The notes: generated by a model not told the origin, from the letters alone. Shown: positions 35,594 through 46,456, counted from the first letter of the stretch. The stretch: 64,000 nt of DNA from JASLEW01 sp035544895 (GCA_035544895.1 DASZZM010000049.1:62001-126000); one strand, 5' to 3'. Numbers and translations are program-made.

Positions 35594-35639
35594 GGAATTT
35601 CTTCGAGCAGAGCAGTCCTGGGCACGTTCTACGATCCGC

Positions 35640-35645
35640 TATACT
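35640..35645 (+). promoter_or_regulatory. -10 element (TATACT) of toxin-antitoxin operon 1
   Basis: TATACT lies 41 bases before the antitoxin ATG at 35687. No clear -35; an autoregulatory operator is expected here for a TA operon, but I see no strong palindrome. Confidence 0.4.
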
Positions 35646-35686
35646 GAGCAGCGAATACACGAAGCACGCGGAATAGGGGCGTAAGC

Positions 35687-35884
35687 ATGAAAGGTGTCCA
35701 GTTCGTGGTAGACGAAAGCGGCGAGCGGACGGCAGTCCTCATCGATCTTGACGAGCATGCGGAGCTCTGGGAAGATTTTTATGACGCATATCTGGCCCGG
35801 GAGCGCCGGGAAGAGTCGCGCGAGACGTTTGCAGAAGTAGACGAGAAGCTCAAAGCCCTAGGAAAGCTCCGCGAGGGTGAGTGA
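35687..35884 (+). CDS. Type II antitoxin, small acidic protein
   Basis: Protein of 65 residues, acidic (FVVDESGERTAVLIDLDEHA, then EDFYDAYLARERREE). The short beta-rich N-terminus and long charged helix are typical of RelB/Phd-like antitoxins paired with RelE toxins. The toxin GTG start lies eight bases inside its 3' end, the classic coupled arrangement. The assignment rests mostly on position before a clear RelE toxin. Confidence 0.82.
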   Translation: MKGVQFVVDESGERTAVLIDLDEHAELWEDFYDAYLARERREESRETFAEVDEKLKALGKLREGE

Positions 35885-36137
35885 GCTCCGGATCACGTTT
35901 GCACGGTCCGCTCGAAAAGAGCTGGAGCGTCTGGACGTGACCGCGGTAGCGAGGATTCGCCACCAGATCCGTGCTTTGGCCACCGAGCCGCGGCCGCCGG
36001 GATGCCGAAAGCTCGCGGGTGCCATCAGCGTGTGGCGTATTCGGATTGGTGATTATCGGGTGGTCTACGAAATATTTGACGTCGAGAAGAGGGTCGACAT
36101 CATCGCGGTGCGGCATCGGAAAGACGCGTACCGTTGA
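35877..36137 (+). CDS. RelE/ParE family toxin
   Basis: Protein of 86 residues with the RelE core: FARSARKELERLD, IRALATEPRPPGCRKLAG, WRIRIGDYRVVYEIFD and IIAVRHRKDAYR. These include the arginines and the C-terminal aromatic-basic residues used by ribosome-dependent mRNA interferases. Full length and apparently intact. GTG start overlaps the antitoxin gene. It is likely an mRNA-cleaving toxin held inactive by the preceding product. Confidence 0.9.
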   Translation: MSELRITFARSARKELERLDVTAVARIRHQIRALATEPRPPGCRKLAGAISVWRIRIGDYRVVYEIFDVEKRVDIIAVRHRKDAYR

Positions 36138-36164
36138 CCACTCGAAAGTCGCCGATATAACGGA

Positions 36165-36629
36165 ATGCCCGGCTTCCAGCCGCAGGACCCGGATTTCGCG
36201 GCGCGGGTGCGCGCGAGCTTCGCGCGGCAGAGGATGATGGAGACGCTCGGCGCGCTGCTCACCCGTGTCGCTCCCGGCGAGGTGGAGATCGAGCTGCCCT
36301 TCCGCGCCGAGCTCACCCAGCAGCACGGATTCCTGCACGCCGGCGTGATCGCGGCGCTCGCCGACACGGCGTGCGGCTATGCGGCCTCGACGCTGATGGC
36401 GGCGGAGGCGGCGGTGCTCAGCGTTGAGTTCAAGATCAATCTGCTCGCCCCGGCACTGGGCGAGCGGTTCGCCGCCCGCGGGCGCGTCACCCGGCCCGGG
36501 CGAACCCTCACCGTCTGCACCGGCGAGGTCTTCGCCCGCGGCGGTTCCGCGGCCGGCGGCGACAAGCTGATCGCGGTCATGCTCGCCACCATGATGGCGA
36601 TCCACGGCCGTCCAGGGATGACCGGTTGA
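36165..36629 (+). CDS. PaaI family hotdog-fold thioesterase
   Basis: Protein of 154 residues, a single hotdog domain. The QQHGFLHAGVIAALADTACG segment carries the G-H-G/A-x-D-type catalytic region of the PaaI/YdiI subfamily, and SVEFKINLLAPALGERFAAR is the following strand pair. It would hydrolyse acyl-CoA (often aryl-acetyl or short-chain) in the cytoplasm. It begins 27 bases after the RelE toxin gene; no strong ribosome site is visible, so it may be translated with the TA mRNA or from its own weak signal. Confidence 0.88.
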   Translation: MPGFQPQDPDFAARVRASFARQRMMETLGALLTRVAPGEVEIELPFRAELTQQHGFLHAGVIAALADTACGYAASTLMAAEAAVLSVEFKINLLAPALGERFAARGRVTRPGRTLTVCTGEVFARGGSAAGGDKLIAVMLATMMAIHGRPGMTG

Positions 36630-36687
36630 ATGGACTGACGGATCAGCAGTGATCGGCGGCACTCACGGCCTGCCGGGAGGGATCACT

Positions 36688-37923
36688 CTAGCAGGCGATC
36701 CCCTCGATCAAAGTCATCGGCCCGGGGGTCGGCAGCAGGCGAGTCAGCCGGAAGCCGGCACGCTTCAGGAGCTCCTCGAGCTCGCCGCGGCCGCGTTCCC
36801 GCCCCTCGCAGCACACGGTCATCATCTGCAGGTCGGAGAGAGGTCCGATGCCGCTGGTGCCGGCGGGCTCGACCACCGTCTCGACGACCAGCAGGCGGCC
36901 GCCGGGCTGCATGGCGCGCCGGCAGTTGGCCAGGATCTGGTGGGCACGCTCGTCGTCCCAGTCGTGCAGGACGTTTTTGAGCAGGTAGGCGTCGCAGCCC
37001 GCGGGCACCTCGGCGAAGAAGCTGCCGGCGACCGTTTCGGCGCGCTCGGCCAGCCCCTTGCCGGCGAAAGAGGAGCGCGCCAGCTCCACCACCCCGGGAC
37101 CGTCGAACAGCACGCCGCGCAGGTGGGGATGGCGCAGCAGCAGCTCGGCGAGCAGCGTCCCGCTCCCGCCGCCGACGTCGCAGACGCGGTGGACCTCGGC
37201 GAAGGGGTAACAGGTGGCGACCCCCGCGGCGAACAGCTCGGTGAGCGACACCATGGCGCCGGCGAACACCTCGCGCTCCGCGGGATGGGCGTCGAACCAG
37301 TCCCAGACCGGCATGCCGTGCATGCGCGGGAAGGCGCTCCTGCCCGTGGCCAGGGTCCAGTCGAAGTCGGCCCAGGCCAGCACGTTCGATGCCGAGCCGA
37401 AATAGTCTGCATACTGGCGCAGCGAGCCCGCGCCGCCGCTGCACAAGGGCGCCGAGAGGCGGTTGTTGCGGAAGCGGCCATCCGGCGACAGGGCGAAAAC
37501 GCCCAGCGTTGCCAGGCCGCGCAGCATGCGGTGCAGGCTGTCCGCGTCCGTGCCGGTGCGCGCCGCGAGCTCCCCGGCGCTCGCCGGCCCGTCGGCCAGC
37601 AGGTCGGCGATGCGTAGGCGCGCCGCGGCGTGGAGGAGCTGCGTGACCATCACCCCCGGGATCATCTCGAACAGCGCCAGCCGCGCCGGGACCACGCGGT
37701 CGGCCGCCCAGCGCAGCCCGCGCCGCAGCCGCGTCACCGCCCTCACTAGCCAGCGCGGCGGCGGCGCCGGCAGCGGCCGCGCCAATGCCTCGGCTTCCCC
37801 CGGCCTCCGGGTGCTGGCCGGCCCGATCGGCGCGCTGCCGCCAGCCGGCCGCGCCGGCGGCAGCCACGGCGCCGTCTCTTCGTGCTCTGCTGCCAAGAAG
37901 ACCTCCGGCTCGACCCGTGACAC
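36688..37923 (-). CDS. SAM-dependent O-methyltransferase (hydroxyindole/CrtF type)
   Basis: Methyltransferase of 411 residues. A dimerisation winged-helix region (TQLLHAAARLRIADLLADG, then LAARTGTDADSLHRMLRGLA) precedes the SAM domain: motif I VCDVGGGSGTLL, then FDGPGVVE, and the catalytic-type KNVLHDWDDE. The shape matches small-molecule O-methyltransferases of the acetylserotonin/hydroxyneurosporene group. I use the GTG at 37923. The first 70 residues are low-complexity and lack a ribosome site, so the real start could be internal. Another frame on the same strand (36683-37957) is also open but shows no protein-like motifs. It stands alone; substrate unknown. Confidence 0.87.
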   Translation of the reverse strand: MSRVEPEVFLAAEHEETAPWLPPARPAGGSAPIGPASTRRPGEAEALARPLPAPPPRWLVRAVTRLRRGLRWAADRVVPARLALFEMIPGVMVTQLLHAAARLRIADLLADGPASAGELAARTGTDADSLHRMLRGLATLGVFALSPDGRFRNNRLSAPLCSGGAGSLRQYADYFGSASNVLAWADFDWTLATGRSAFPRMHGMPVWDWFDAHPAEREVFAGAMVSLTELFAAGVATCYPFAEVHRVCDVGGGSGTLLAELLLRHPHLRGVLFDGPGVVELARSSFAGKGLAERAETVAGSFFAEVPAGCDAYLLKNVLHDWDDERAHQILANCRRAMQPGGRLLVVETVVEPAGTSGIGPLSDLQMMTVCCEGRERGRGELEELLKRAGFRLTRLLPTPGPMTLIEGIAC

Positions 37924-37971
37924 CTGGTTCGTGCGCTTCCGCGAGCTCGTTTTTCACTCTAACATGAGCTC

Positions 37972-38916
37972 ATGCGCCGACTTCTCTTCGTCCTGCTCCT
38001 GCTCGCCTGCCCCGCGGCCGAGGCCGCGGAGAGGCCTTCCGCGGCGGCGGTGGGTGCGCAAGATTTCAAGGTCACGCTCCTGGGAACGGGAAACCCCCGC
38101 CCGAGCATCGATCGCTTCGGTCCGAGCATCCTGGTGGAAGCCGGGCGGGAAAAGCTGTTGTTCGATTGCGGGCGCGGCGCCACGCAACGGCTCTATCAGC
38201 TCCAGGTGCCTTTTGCGGAAGTCAGCGCCCTGTTTCTCACCCACCTGCACTCCGATCACGTGGTCGGGATTCCGGACCTCTGGCTGACCGGGTGGATCCT
38301 CGGGCGCAAGACTCCTCTTCGCGTCTGCGGGCCGGCCGGCACCCGGCAGATGTTCGCGGACCTGGAGCGTGCCTTCCAGTTCGACATTCACATCCGGCGC
38401 GACGTTGACGAGAAGCTGGCGGTGCAAGGCGTGGCGGTCGTGGCCCGGGACGTCGAGCAGGGGGTTGCCTATCAAAACGGCTCATTGAAGGTAACGGCTT
38501 TCACGGTCGATCACGGCCGGGTCAAGCCGGCGCTTGGCTATCGCATCGACTTTGCGGGGCACTCCGTTGTGCTCTTCGGAGACACCCGGTTCTCGGAAAA
38601 CCTGATCCGCTTCGCGCAGGGGACGGACGTCCTGGTGCACGAGGTCATCGATCCCGTGGCCTATCACGAGGTCGGCACCTCCTACACCGCCGAGCAGCAG
38701 CAGAGGGTCGTCGAGCACCACACGACCCCGGAGCAGGCGGGGAGAATCTTTGCCCGGGTGAAGCCCAGGCTGGCGGTCTATTCGCACATCGTGCCTCCGG
38801 ACGCTCCGGACCTGGTGCTGCACACGCGGAAGACCTATGCCGGCTGGGTGGAGGTCGGCCAGGACCTGATGAGCATCGAAATAGGAGAGAAGATCGAAAT
38901 CCGCCGGCCAGGCTGA
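37972..38916 (+). CDS. Exported metallo-beta-lactamase-fold hydrolase (RNase Z-like)
   Basis: Protein of 314 residues. Signal peptide at residues 1-20 (LLFVLLLLACPAAEAAE). The metal site HLHSDH is at 91-96, preceded by LLFDCGRGA and followed by VLFGDTRFSENL and AVYSHIV-type ligand regions. Long-form MBL members of this arrangement resemble RNase Z/arylsulfatase-like hydrolases. The signal peptide argues for a periplasmic phosphodiesterase or sulfatase, not tRNA processing. It is divergent from the methyltransferase gene with a 48-base gap. Confidence 0.87.
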   Translation: MRRLLFVLLLLACPAAEAAERPSAAAVGAQDFKVTLLGTGNPRPSIDRFGPSILVEAGREKLLFDCGRGATQRLYQLQVPFAEVSALFLTHLHSDHVVGIPDLWLTGWILGRKTPLRVCGPAGTRQMFADLERAFQFDIHIRRDVDEKLAVQGVAVVARDVEQGVAYQNGSLKVTAFTVDHGRVKPALGYRIDFAGHSVVLFGDTRFSENLIRFAQGTDVLVHEVIDPVAYHEVGTSYTAEQQQRVVEHHTTPEQAGRIFARVKPRLAVYSHIVPPDAPDLVLHTRKTYAGWVEVGQDLMSIEIGEKIEIRRPG

Positions 38917-39048
38917 CCATACGAGCGCGACGGCACCCGCTCCTTTAGGCGCCGCTCGCCGCGCGCTGCCGGCGGCGATAGCGGGGCAGAAAAGATGACG
39001 ATGTCCGGAACCCACCGGCAACTGCTGGCCTGGCCAGGAGGTCCTCGC

Positions 39049-40011
39049 ATGAGCACGCAGCATTTCCCGGCGACCGTCGAGGTGCGGCGCGACATCCTGC
39101 AATGCATCGGCAACACTTCCATGGTGGCCCTGCGCAAGGTTGTGCCCGGCAACGGCTCCCGCATCCTGCTGAAGCTGGAGAACGAGAATCCCACCGGCAG
39201 CATGAAGGACCGGATGGCGCTGGCGATGATCGCGGCGGCGGAGGCGGACGGACGTCTGGCGGCGGGTGGCGCCGTCGTCGAGTACACCGCCGGCAGCACC
39301 GGCGTCTCGCTGTCTCTCATCTGCGCGGTGAAGGGACATCCCCTGTATATCGTGAGCTCGGATGCGTTCTCCCGCGAGAAGCTCGATCACATGCAGATCC
39401 TGGGGGCCAGGCTCGAGATCGTTCCCAGCCACGGCGGCGGCATGACGGAGAAGCTGACCCGCGACATGATCGCAGCCGCCCGCGTCATCAGCGAGAGAAC
39501 CGGAGGCTTCTGGACCGATCAGCTGAACAACAGCGACCCGATCGCGGCCTATCACCAGATGGCGGATGAGATCTGGACACAGACGGACGGACGGATCGAC
39601 GGCTTCGTCCAGGGTGTGGGCACCGCGGGGTCCCTGCGGGGCAACGCCGAAGCCTTGCGCCGCCACGATCCCCGGATCAAGGTCGTGGCGGTGGAGCCCG
39701 CCGAGTCCCCGGTCCTCTCGGGCGGCAAGCCGGGCGGCCACCAGATCGACGGCATCGGCGCGGGTTTCGTGGTGCCGCTCTGGCGGGAGGACGTTGTCGA
39801 TCAGATCGAACGGGTCTCCACCGCCGAGGCAATGGCGATGGCCATGCGGCTGGCCCGGGAAGAAGGCCTGTTCGCGGGGACCTCCACCGGCGGCAACGTC
39901 ATCGCCGCCCTGCGCCTGGCCGAGCAGCTGGGGCCTGGGGCGACGGTGGTCACCGTGATGTGCGATACCGGGATGAAATACCTCAAGACCTTCGGCAGCG
40001 TCGGGTCTTAA
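39049..40011 (+). CDS. PLP-dependent cysteine synthase family protein
   Basis: Fold-type II PLP enzyme of 320 residues. The PLP lysine K53 is in NPTGSMKDRMA, the asparagine-loop equivalent is AGSTGVSLSL, the phosphate cradle is GVGTAGSLRG, and ESPVLSGGKPGGHQIDGIG is typical of the cysteine synthase/cystathionine beta-synthase group. The start has AGGAGG upstream (39036-39041). Likely product is cysteine or a cysteine analogue from O-acetylserine and sulfide. The variant STG instead of SGNTG in the loop means substrate is not certain. Its stop codon lies in the first, degenerate unit of a palindromic repeat. Confidence 0.88.
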   Translation: MSTQHFPATVEVRRDILQCIGNTSMVALRKVVPGNGSRILLKLENENPTGSMKDRMALAMIAAAEADGRLAAGGAVVEYTAGSTGVSLSLICAVKGHPLYIVSSDAFSREKLDHMQILGARLEIVPSHGGGMTEKLTRDMIAAARVISERTGGFWTDQLNNSDPIAAYHQMADEIWTQTDGRIDGFVQGVGTAGSLRGNAEALRRHDPRIKVVAVEPAESPVLSGGKPGGHQIDGIGAGFVVPLWREDVVDQIERVSTAEAMAMAMRLAREEGLFAGTSTGGNVIAALRLAEQLGPGATVVTVMCDTGMKYLKTFGSVGS

Positions 40012-40097
40012 GCCTCGGTCGATCAGGCGTGGGCGGCGCTTACGCGCCGATTGATCGGGCGTCGGGGCTTACGCCCCGATCGATCAGGCGTCGGGGC

Positions 40098-40109
<12 letters not shown>
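39998..40109. repeat. Tandem palindromic units spanning the cysK-like/clpB junction
   Basis: Four units spaced 29-32 bases apart, starting about 39998 (degenerate), 40021, 40053 and 40082. Each is built as GATC(A/G)GGCG followed by a stem-loop; units 3 and 4 contain CGGGGC-TTAC-GCCCCG. The TAA of the cysteine-synthase-like gene sits in unit 1, and the TAA of clpB (read on the minus strand) sits in the loop of unit 4. The hairpins probably act as a shared bidirectional terminator. Confidence 0.8.
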
Positions 40110-42743
<2,634 letters not shown>

Positions 42744-42773
42744 GTGTTGTTAGCCTCCAGCTACGAGAAGGCG

Positions 42774-42879
42774 CTGCGATGTGGCGATCGAGGCCTACTC
42801 AAAGCGTCTATCGGATCGCCCCCCGCAACCCCTCGATCCCCTTCCCACCCCTCCGGGGGGGAAGGGGACGCCCCCTCCC
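42774..42879 (+). repeat. Dispersed 106-bp intergenic repeat, copy 2
   Basis: Matches 6471-6576 at 97 of 106 positions, same orientation. The hairpin CCCCTTCCC/GGGAAGGGG (42838-42846 with 42859-42867), with inner CCCC/GGGG, is fully kept; the only change inside it is the bulged base (T to A). It lies between the J-protein and clpB genes, antisense to their direction of transcription. Confidence 0.85.
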
Positions 42880-42914
42880 TCTCTTCGTTCTATCTTTCCT
42901 CCTCCAACGCGCGC

Positions 42915-43892
42915 TCAGGCGCGCGCCTTGAACTCTGACGTCTGGGCGAGCTGCTCGAACAGCTCGCGCTCGCGCTCGCTCAAGCGCTCGGGGACCACTA
43001 CCTTGATCTCGGCGTAGAGATCGCCCCGCTTCTCGGGGTTGCCCGGCTGCGGCAGGCCGCGGCCGCGCAGGCGGATCTTGCGTCCCGAAGAAGAGCCAGG
43101 TGGAATGCGCACGCCGACGCGCCCCTGCGGCGTTTCGACCTGCGCTTCGCCGCCCAGCGCCGCCTCCCAGGGTGAGACCGGGAGCTGCGTGTAGATGTCA
43201 TTGCCTTCGACGCGGAACCGCGGATCGGGCGGCACCTCGATGCGCAGATACAGGTCCCCCGGCTGGGCTCCGTCCTCGCCGCTCAGGCCGCGCCCGGCCA
43301 GGCGGATGCGCTGCCCGCTGCGCACTCCCGGCGGGATCTTGACCGACAGGTTGGTGCGCTTGCCGGTGCTCGGATCGGCAAACGAGAGCTCGCGCGGGCC
43401 GCCGCGGATCGCCTCGTCGAGGGTCAGCGCGATCTGCGCCTCGGCGTCGGCCCCTGGACGCGGCCCGAAGCTCGCTCCCCCTTCGCTCCACCGTACGCCG
43501 CGGCCGCGTCCGGCGGTTCCGCCCGCTCCGCGGGAGCCGAACAGCATCTCGAAAAACGAGCTGAAGCCCTCGCCTCCGCCAGCCCCGCCGAAATCGAAGC
43601 CGCCGCCGCCCAGGTCGCCGAAGTCGAAGCCCTGCCACTCGGGAGGCACGCCGCCCCCGCCCTGCTGGACGTGTCTCCAAGCGGCGCCGTACTGGTCGTA
43701 TTTCTTGCGCTTCTCGGGATCTTTCAGGACCTCGTAAGCCTCGCCGATCTCCTTGAACTTCAGCTCGGAGTCCGGGCTCTTGTTGACGTCCGGATGGTAT
43801 TTGCGCGCAAGCTTACGATAGGCCTTCTGGATCTCTTCCTGGGAAGCGTCCTTCTTCAACCTGAGAGTGGCGTAATAGTCCTTGTACTCCAA
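42915..43892 (-). CDS. J-domain co-chaperone, CbpA-like (no zinc finger)
   Basis: Hsp40 protein of 325 residues. J domain at residues 1-70 with the HPD tripeptide at 33-35. A Gly/Phe-rich linker (about 85-130) joins two C-terminal beta domains (LTLDEAIRGGPRELSF, VKIPPGVRSGQRIRL, GDLYLRIEV). The Cys-rich zinc finger of true DnaJ is absent, which makes it the CbpA/type II form. Start codon is TTG at 43892, chosen by GGAGGAGGG five bases upstream and by the exact J-domain N-terminus (EYKDYYATL). It recruits DnaK; ClpB is encoded next. A HAIR-type operator sits over its promoter. Confidence 0.93.
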   Translation of the reverse strand: MEYKDYYATLRLKKDASQEEIQKAYRKLARKYHPDVNKSPDSELKFKEIGEAYEVLKDPEKRKKYDQYGAAWRHVQQGGGGVPPEWQGFDFGDLGGGGFDFGGAGGGEGFSSFFEMLFGSRGAGGTAGRGRGVRWSEGGASFGPRPGADAEAQIALTLDEAIRGGPRELSFADPSTGKRTNLSVKIPPGVRSGQRIRLAGRGLSGEDGAQPGDLYLRIEVPPDPRFRVEGNDIYTQLPVSPWEAALGGEAQVETPQGRVGVRIPPGSSSGRKIRLRGRGLPQPGNPEKRGDLYAEIKVVVPERLSERERELFEQLAQTSEFKARA

Positions 43893-43950
43893 AGATCCCT
43901 CCTCCGCTCAACCCCTCTCCAAGGATCGCCGCCGGCACGGCGCATTGAAG

Positions 43951-43971
43951 CTTGAGTGACTGGCACTCACA
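43951..43971. promoter_or_regulatory. HAIR-type operator (HspR site) upstream of the J-protein gene
   Basis: CTTGAGT (43951-43957), a 7-base spacer, then ACTCACA (43965-43971). The HspR consensus HAIR is CTTGAGT-N7-ACTCAAG, so the first half is perfect and the second matches 5 of 7. It lies immediately downstream of a TACAAT -10, where bound repressor would block initiation. No hspR gene is in the window. Confidence 0.6.
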
Positions 43972-43976
43972 TTGTA
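43971..43976 (-). promoter_or_regulatory. -10 element (TACAAT) of the J-protein/clpB promoter
   Basis: TACAAT on the minus strand, about 80 bases before the TTG start, abutting the HAIR operator. No clear -35. The rest of the J-protein leader holds only the ribosome site. Confidence 0.5.
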
Positions 43977-44013
43977 GAACGGATCAGGCCCCCATTTCCA
44001 TTCCTGCTAGACC

Positions 44014-44036
44014 AAAAAGGCGCGGTTGCCCGCGCC
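44014..44036 (-). terminator. Intrinsic terminator of the ferredoxin gene
   Basis: Read on the minus strand: GGCGCGG, loop GCAA, CCGCGCC, then TTTTT. A textbook 7-bp stem with a tetraloop and T tract, 34 bases after the ferredoxin stop. Confidence 0.88.
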
Positions 44037-44069
44037 CCTAGAGGATGAATGCGACTTGCGGGCGCGGCA

Positions 44070-44324
44070 CTAGGGAGGGGTGAAGCCGAAGTGCTCGTAG
44101 TTCTTGGCGATGAAGGCCTTCCACTTGTCGGGAACTTCTTCCAGGGGGTAGATGGCCTGAACCGGACAGGCGTCGACGCACAGGCCGCAGTCGATGCACT
44201 CCTCGGGGTGGATGTAGAGCATCTCCCAGTCCTCGGTCTTGCCGTAGATGCAATCCACCGGGCAGACATCGACGCAAGCCGTGTCCTTCACGCCGATACA
44301 AGGTTCGGTGATGATATGGGTCAT
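44070..44324 (-). CDS. fdxA: Seven-iron ferredoxin (FdxA-like)
   Basis: Ferredoxin of 84 residues carrying two iron-sulfur clusters. The first cysteine set is C9, C17, C21 and C25 in EPCIGVKDTACVDVCPVDC, and the second is C43, C46, C49 and C53 in EECIDCGLCVDACPVQ. The wide C9-x7-C17 spacing is that of 3Fe-4S/4Fe-4S ferredoxins. Soluble electron carrier. The ATG at 44324 has GGAGAGG upstream and a perfect TATAAT 60 bases before it. A strong terminator follows, so it is a single-gene transcription unit. Confidence 0.95.
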   Translation of the reverse strand: MTHIITEPCIGVKDTACVDVCPVDCIYGKTEDWEMLYIHPEECIDCGLCVDACPVQAIYPLEEVPDKWKAFIAKNYEHFGFTPP

Positions 44325-44384
44325 GAGCCTGGGCCTCTCCTTCCGTCGCGATTGCTGAAATCCTTCCCTGCCCCCCGTCGCGGC

Positions 44385-44390
44385 ATTATA
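44385..44390 (-). promoter_or_regulatory. -10 element (TATAAT) of the ferredoxin gene
   Basis: Perfect TATAAT on the minus strand in otherwise GC-rich sequence, 60 bases before the ferredoxin ATG. No recognisable -35. Confidence 0.6.
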
Positions 44391-44426
44391 CCCGTTCCGC
44401 AGGGCGCGGCCGCGATCGACAAGAAA

Positions 44427-44454
44427 CCGGGCACGGGCCGCGGCCCGCGCCCGG
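44427..44454 (-). terminator. Intrinsic terminator of the CxxCH-protein gene
   Basis: 13-bp stem (CCGGGCGCGGGCC with GGCCCGTGCCCGG, one G-T pair) with a 2-base loop, followed on the minus strand by TTTCTTGT. It begins 7 bases after the upstream gene's stop. Confidence 0.85.
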
Positions 44455-44461
44455 AGAGGCC

Positions 44462-46456
44462 TCAATGGGTCTGCAGGACCAGAGAGCGGCTCATGTCGTC
44501 GAGCGACACCGAGACCTGCTCGAGGACGGGTGGGCAGGTGGCCGGGAAGACGCTGACCGGCAGGCGGCCGGTCGAGATCAGCGCCTGGCGCACCGCGGCG
44601 CGGTCGGCGGGGCAGAAGTGGCCGCAGACGATCTTGGTCAGGCCGATGATGTCGGCTTCGCGCCGGAGCAGGTCGTGGAAGGTCCGGCGGGTTGCCGGAA
44701 AGACCGGATCGGTCACCGTGATGCCAGTCAGGAAGCCCGAGAGGGTGGCCGGCAGGGTCGGAGAGCCGGGATCGACGTGGACGAAGTTGGTGCCCGTGTC
44801 GCGGGTGTGGCAGCCGTTGCAGGCGGCGAAACCGACGTGGAAGCGGTTCTGGTTGTCGGAGGGGAGGCCGCCCACTCCGGGCGCGGTCCAGAAGAAGCCG
44901 GGGCCGCCCGGGTTGGGCTGCGGGTGGGCGCCGAGGAAGTGGGCTCCTTGGAAGAAGAGCGGCACTTCGGGGGGTTCCTGCGGGGCGCGGACGCGGATCC
45001 AGGCGAGCAGGGTGGCGGTGTTGTTGAAGTTGTCGGCCGGGGTGTCCTGGGTGTTGGTCTCGCCCAGCTCGGTGAAGTGGAACTGCGGCAGCTGGAACTC
45101 GCGCAGCTCCCAGATCCCGCTCTGGGTGGGGTCGAGGGCGACCTCGTTGGTGCGCAGCTGGCCGAGGTCGCTGTTGTTCGGCCGGTTGGGGTTGACGTCA
45201 TGGCGCACGAACTGCTCGGTGATGTCCTCGAGCGCCTCGTTGTAGGCCGCGGTGCCGGGTATCAGGCTCGCCAGGTTGACCCACTGCTGCGCCCAGCCCT
45301 TCAGATCCTTGCAGTCGCACTTGGGGACGCGGAACTCGGTGATCATCGAGAAGCGCAGGGCATTGCAGCCGCCGCCCAGAGGCACGGTGGCGAAGAAGCC
45401 GTTGGTGCTCCAGCCGGGCCGCAGGACGAACCCGAAGACGAAACGGGCCTCGCCTCCGTCCACCGGATGGCCGCTCGCGTGATAGACCCCGCCGGAGCCG
45501 CCGGCGGTATGGCGCAGGTCGAGGCGCGGCACGATGGCGAGCAGGCGCAGCGGCGACTTCTTGAGATCGAGCTTGGCCTGGCCGTTCTTCCACAGGCTGA
45601 TCAGGGTTTGCATCTGCGGGCGCGAGGGCACGTTGATGGTGTTGATCGTCTGGTTCGACACCCAGTGCAGGAGCCAATCCTCGACGAAATCGCGCGGGTC
45701 GATGCCGGTCGCCTGCTGGTTGGCCATCTCGGTCATGACGTGGTTGAAGGTCCAGACGCCGGAAGAGTTGCCGGTGTCGGTGCAGGGATCGTAGGTGCGG
45801 TTGGGGTCGGTGACCACGGCCTTGTCGCGGATCATCAGCACCCGGTCCTGGAATTGCGAGGTGGGAGAGGCCGGATTCGGGAAGACAACGGGGAAGCCGA
45901 TGACGACCGGCTTGCCGAGATTGAAGCTGTTGAAGTCGAAGGGCTGCGGGCTGACGTTGCCGACCAGCACGCGGTTGACGAAGCTCGGCAGGGGGCCCGT
46001 GTTCGTGCCGATGGCGCTCTGGTCGCTGTTGGCGCGGGCCTGGAGGTCGGCATCGTCGGCGTTGCCAATGCCCGTGAAGACGCCGTCGTGGGCCACTGCG
46101 TCGCCGCCCTGGCCGTCGTCGCGCAGGATCACCGGGTCGTCCGGATGGCCGAGAGTGACGAAGTCCTGAGTGCCGTCGGCCTGCTTGGCCGCGAGCTGAT
46201 CGGGGCTCAAGGTCACCGTAATCAAGATGTTTCCCAGGCCGTCGGAGCTGGTGCGGCGCTGGACGGTCACCTGGCTGGGTTGCGGCAGGGGCGCCGCCAG
46301 CATCGTGGCGTCGGTGGCTGGCTGGTCGATCAGGACCGGTTGCGCCGTGCGGGCCGCGCTCCAGGTCGTCGCCACCAGGGCCAGGACGACGACGGCGAGC
46401 GGGAGGAAAAGCCGCGTGCGGACTTGCCTCTCCCGTGGGGTGTTGCGAAAGCGCAT
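44462..46456 (-). CDS. Exported protein with a single CxxCH motif, unknown function
   Basis: Protein of 664 residues. An N-terminal signal anchor (LFLPLAVVVLALVATTWSA) is followed by a beta-rich region with HDGVFTGIGNADDADLQ near residue 125. No named domain is evident. A single heme-c-type motif, ACNGCHTRDTGTN, occurs about residue 560, preceded by GFFWTAPGVGG and HVGFA. Cysteine pairs (GGGCNALRF, CDCKDL, CGHFCPADR) suggest other metal or disulfide sites. The arrangement resembles di-heme-peroxidase-associated or multi-domain cytochrome-like exported proteins, but only one heme site is seen. GGGAGG precedes the ATG; single gene with its own terminator. Confidence 0.75.
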   Translation of the reverse strand: MRFRNTPRERQVRTRLFLPLAVVVLALVATTWSAARTAQPVLIDQPATDATMLAAPLPQPSQVTVQRRTSSDGLGNILITVTLSPDQLAAKQADGTQDFVTLGHPDDPVILRDDGQGGDAVAHDGVFTGIGNADDADLQARANSDQSAIGTNTGPLPSFVNRVLVGNVSPQPFDFNSFNLGKPVVIGFPVVFPNPASPTSQFQDRVLMIRDKAVVTDPNRTYDPCTDTGNSSGVWTFNHVMTEMANQQATGIDPRDFVEDWLLHWVSNQTINTINVPSRPQMQTLISLWKNGQAKLDLKKSPLRLLAIVPRLDLRHTAGGSGGVYHASGHPVDGGEARFVFGFVLRPGWSTNGFFATVPLGGGCNALRFSMITEFRVPKCDCKDLKGWAQQWVNLASLIPGTAAYNEALEDITEQFVRHDVNPNRPNNSDLGQLRTNEVALDPTQSGIWELREFQLPQFHFTELGETNTQDTPADNFNNTATLLAWIRVRAPQEPPEVPLFFQGAHFLGAHPQPNPGGPGFFWTAPGVGGLPSDNQNRFHVGFAACNGCHTRDTGTNFVHVDPGSPTLPATLSGFLTGITVTDPVFPATRRTFHDLLRREADIIGLTKIVCGHFCPADRAAVRQALISTGRLPVSVFPATCPPVLEQVSVSLDDMSRSLVLQTH

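Noticed and set aside
36683..37957. 424-codon frame overlapping the methyltransferase gene on the same strand
   Set aside because: The other frame (36688-37923) contains every methyltransferase motif; this one is Arg/Ala/Gly-rich noise.
43951..43971. CIRCE (HrcA) element
   Set aside because: The order of half-sites and the 7-base spacer fit HAIR (CTTGAGT-N7-ACTCAAG), not CIRCE (TTAGCACTC-N9-GAGTGCTAA).
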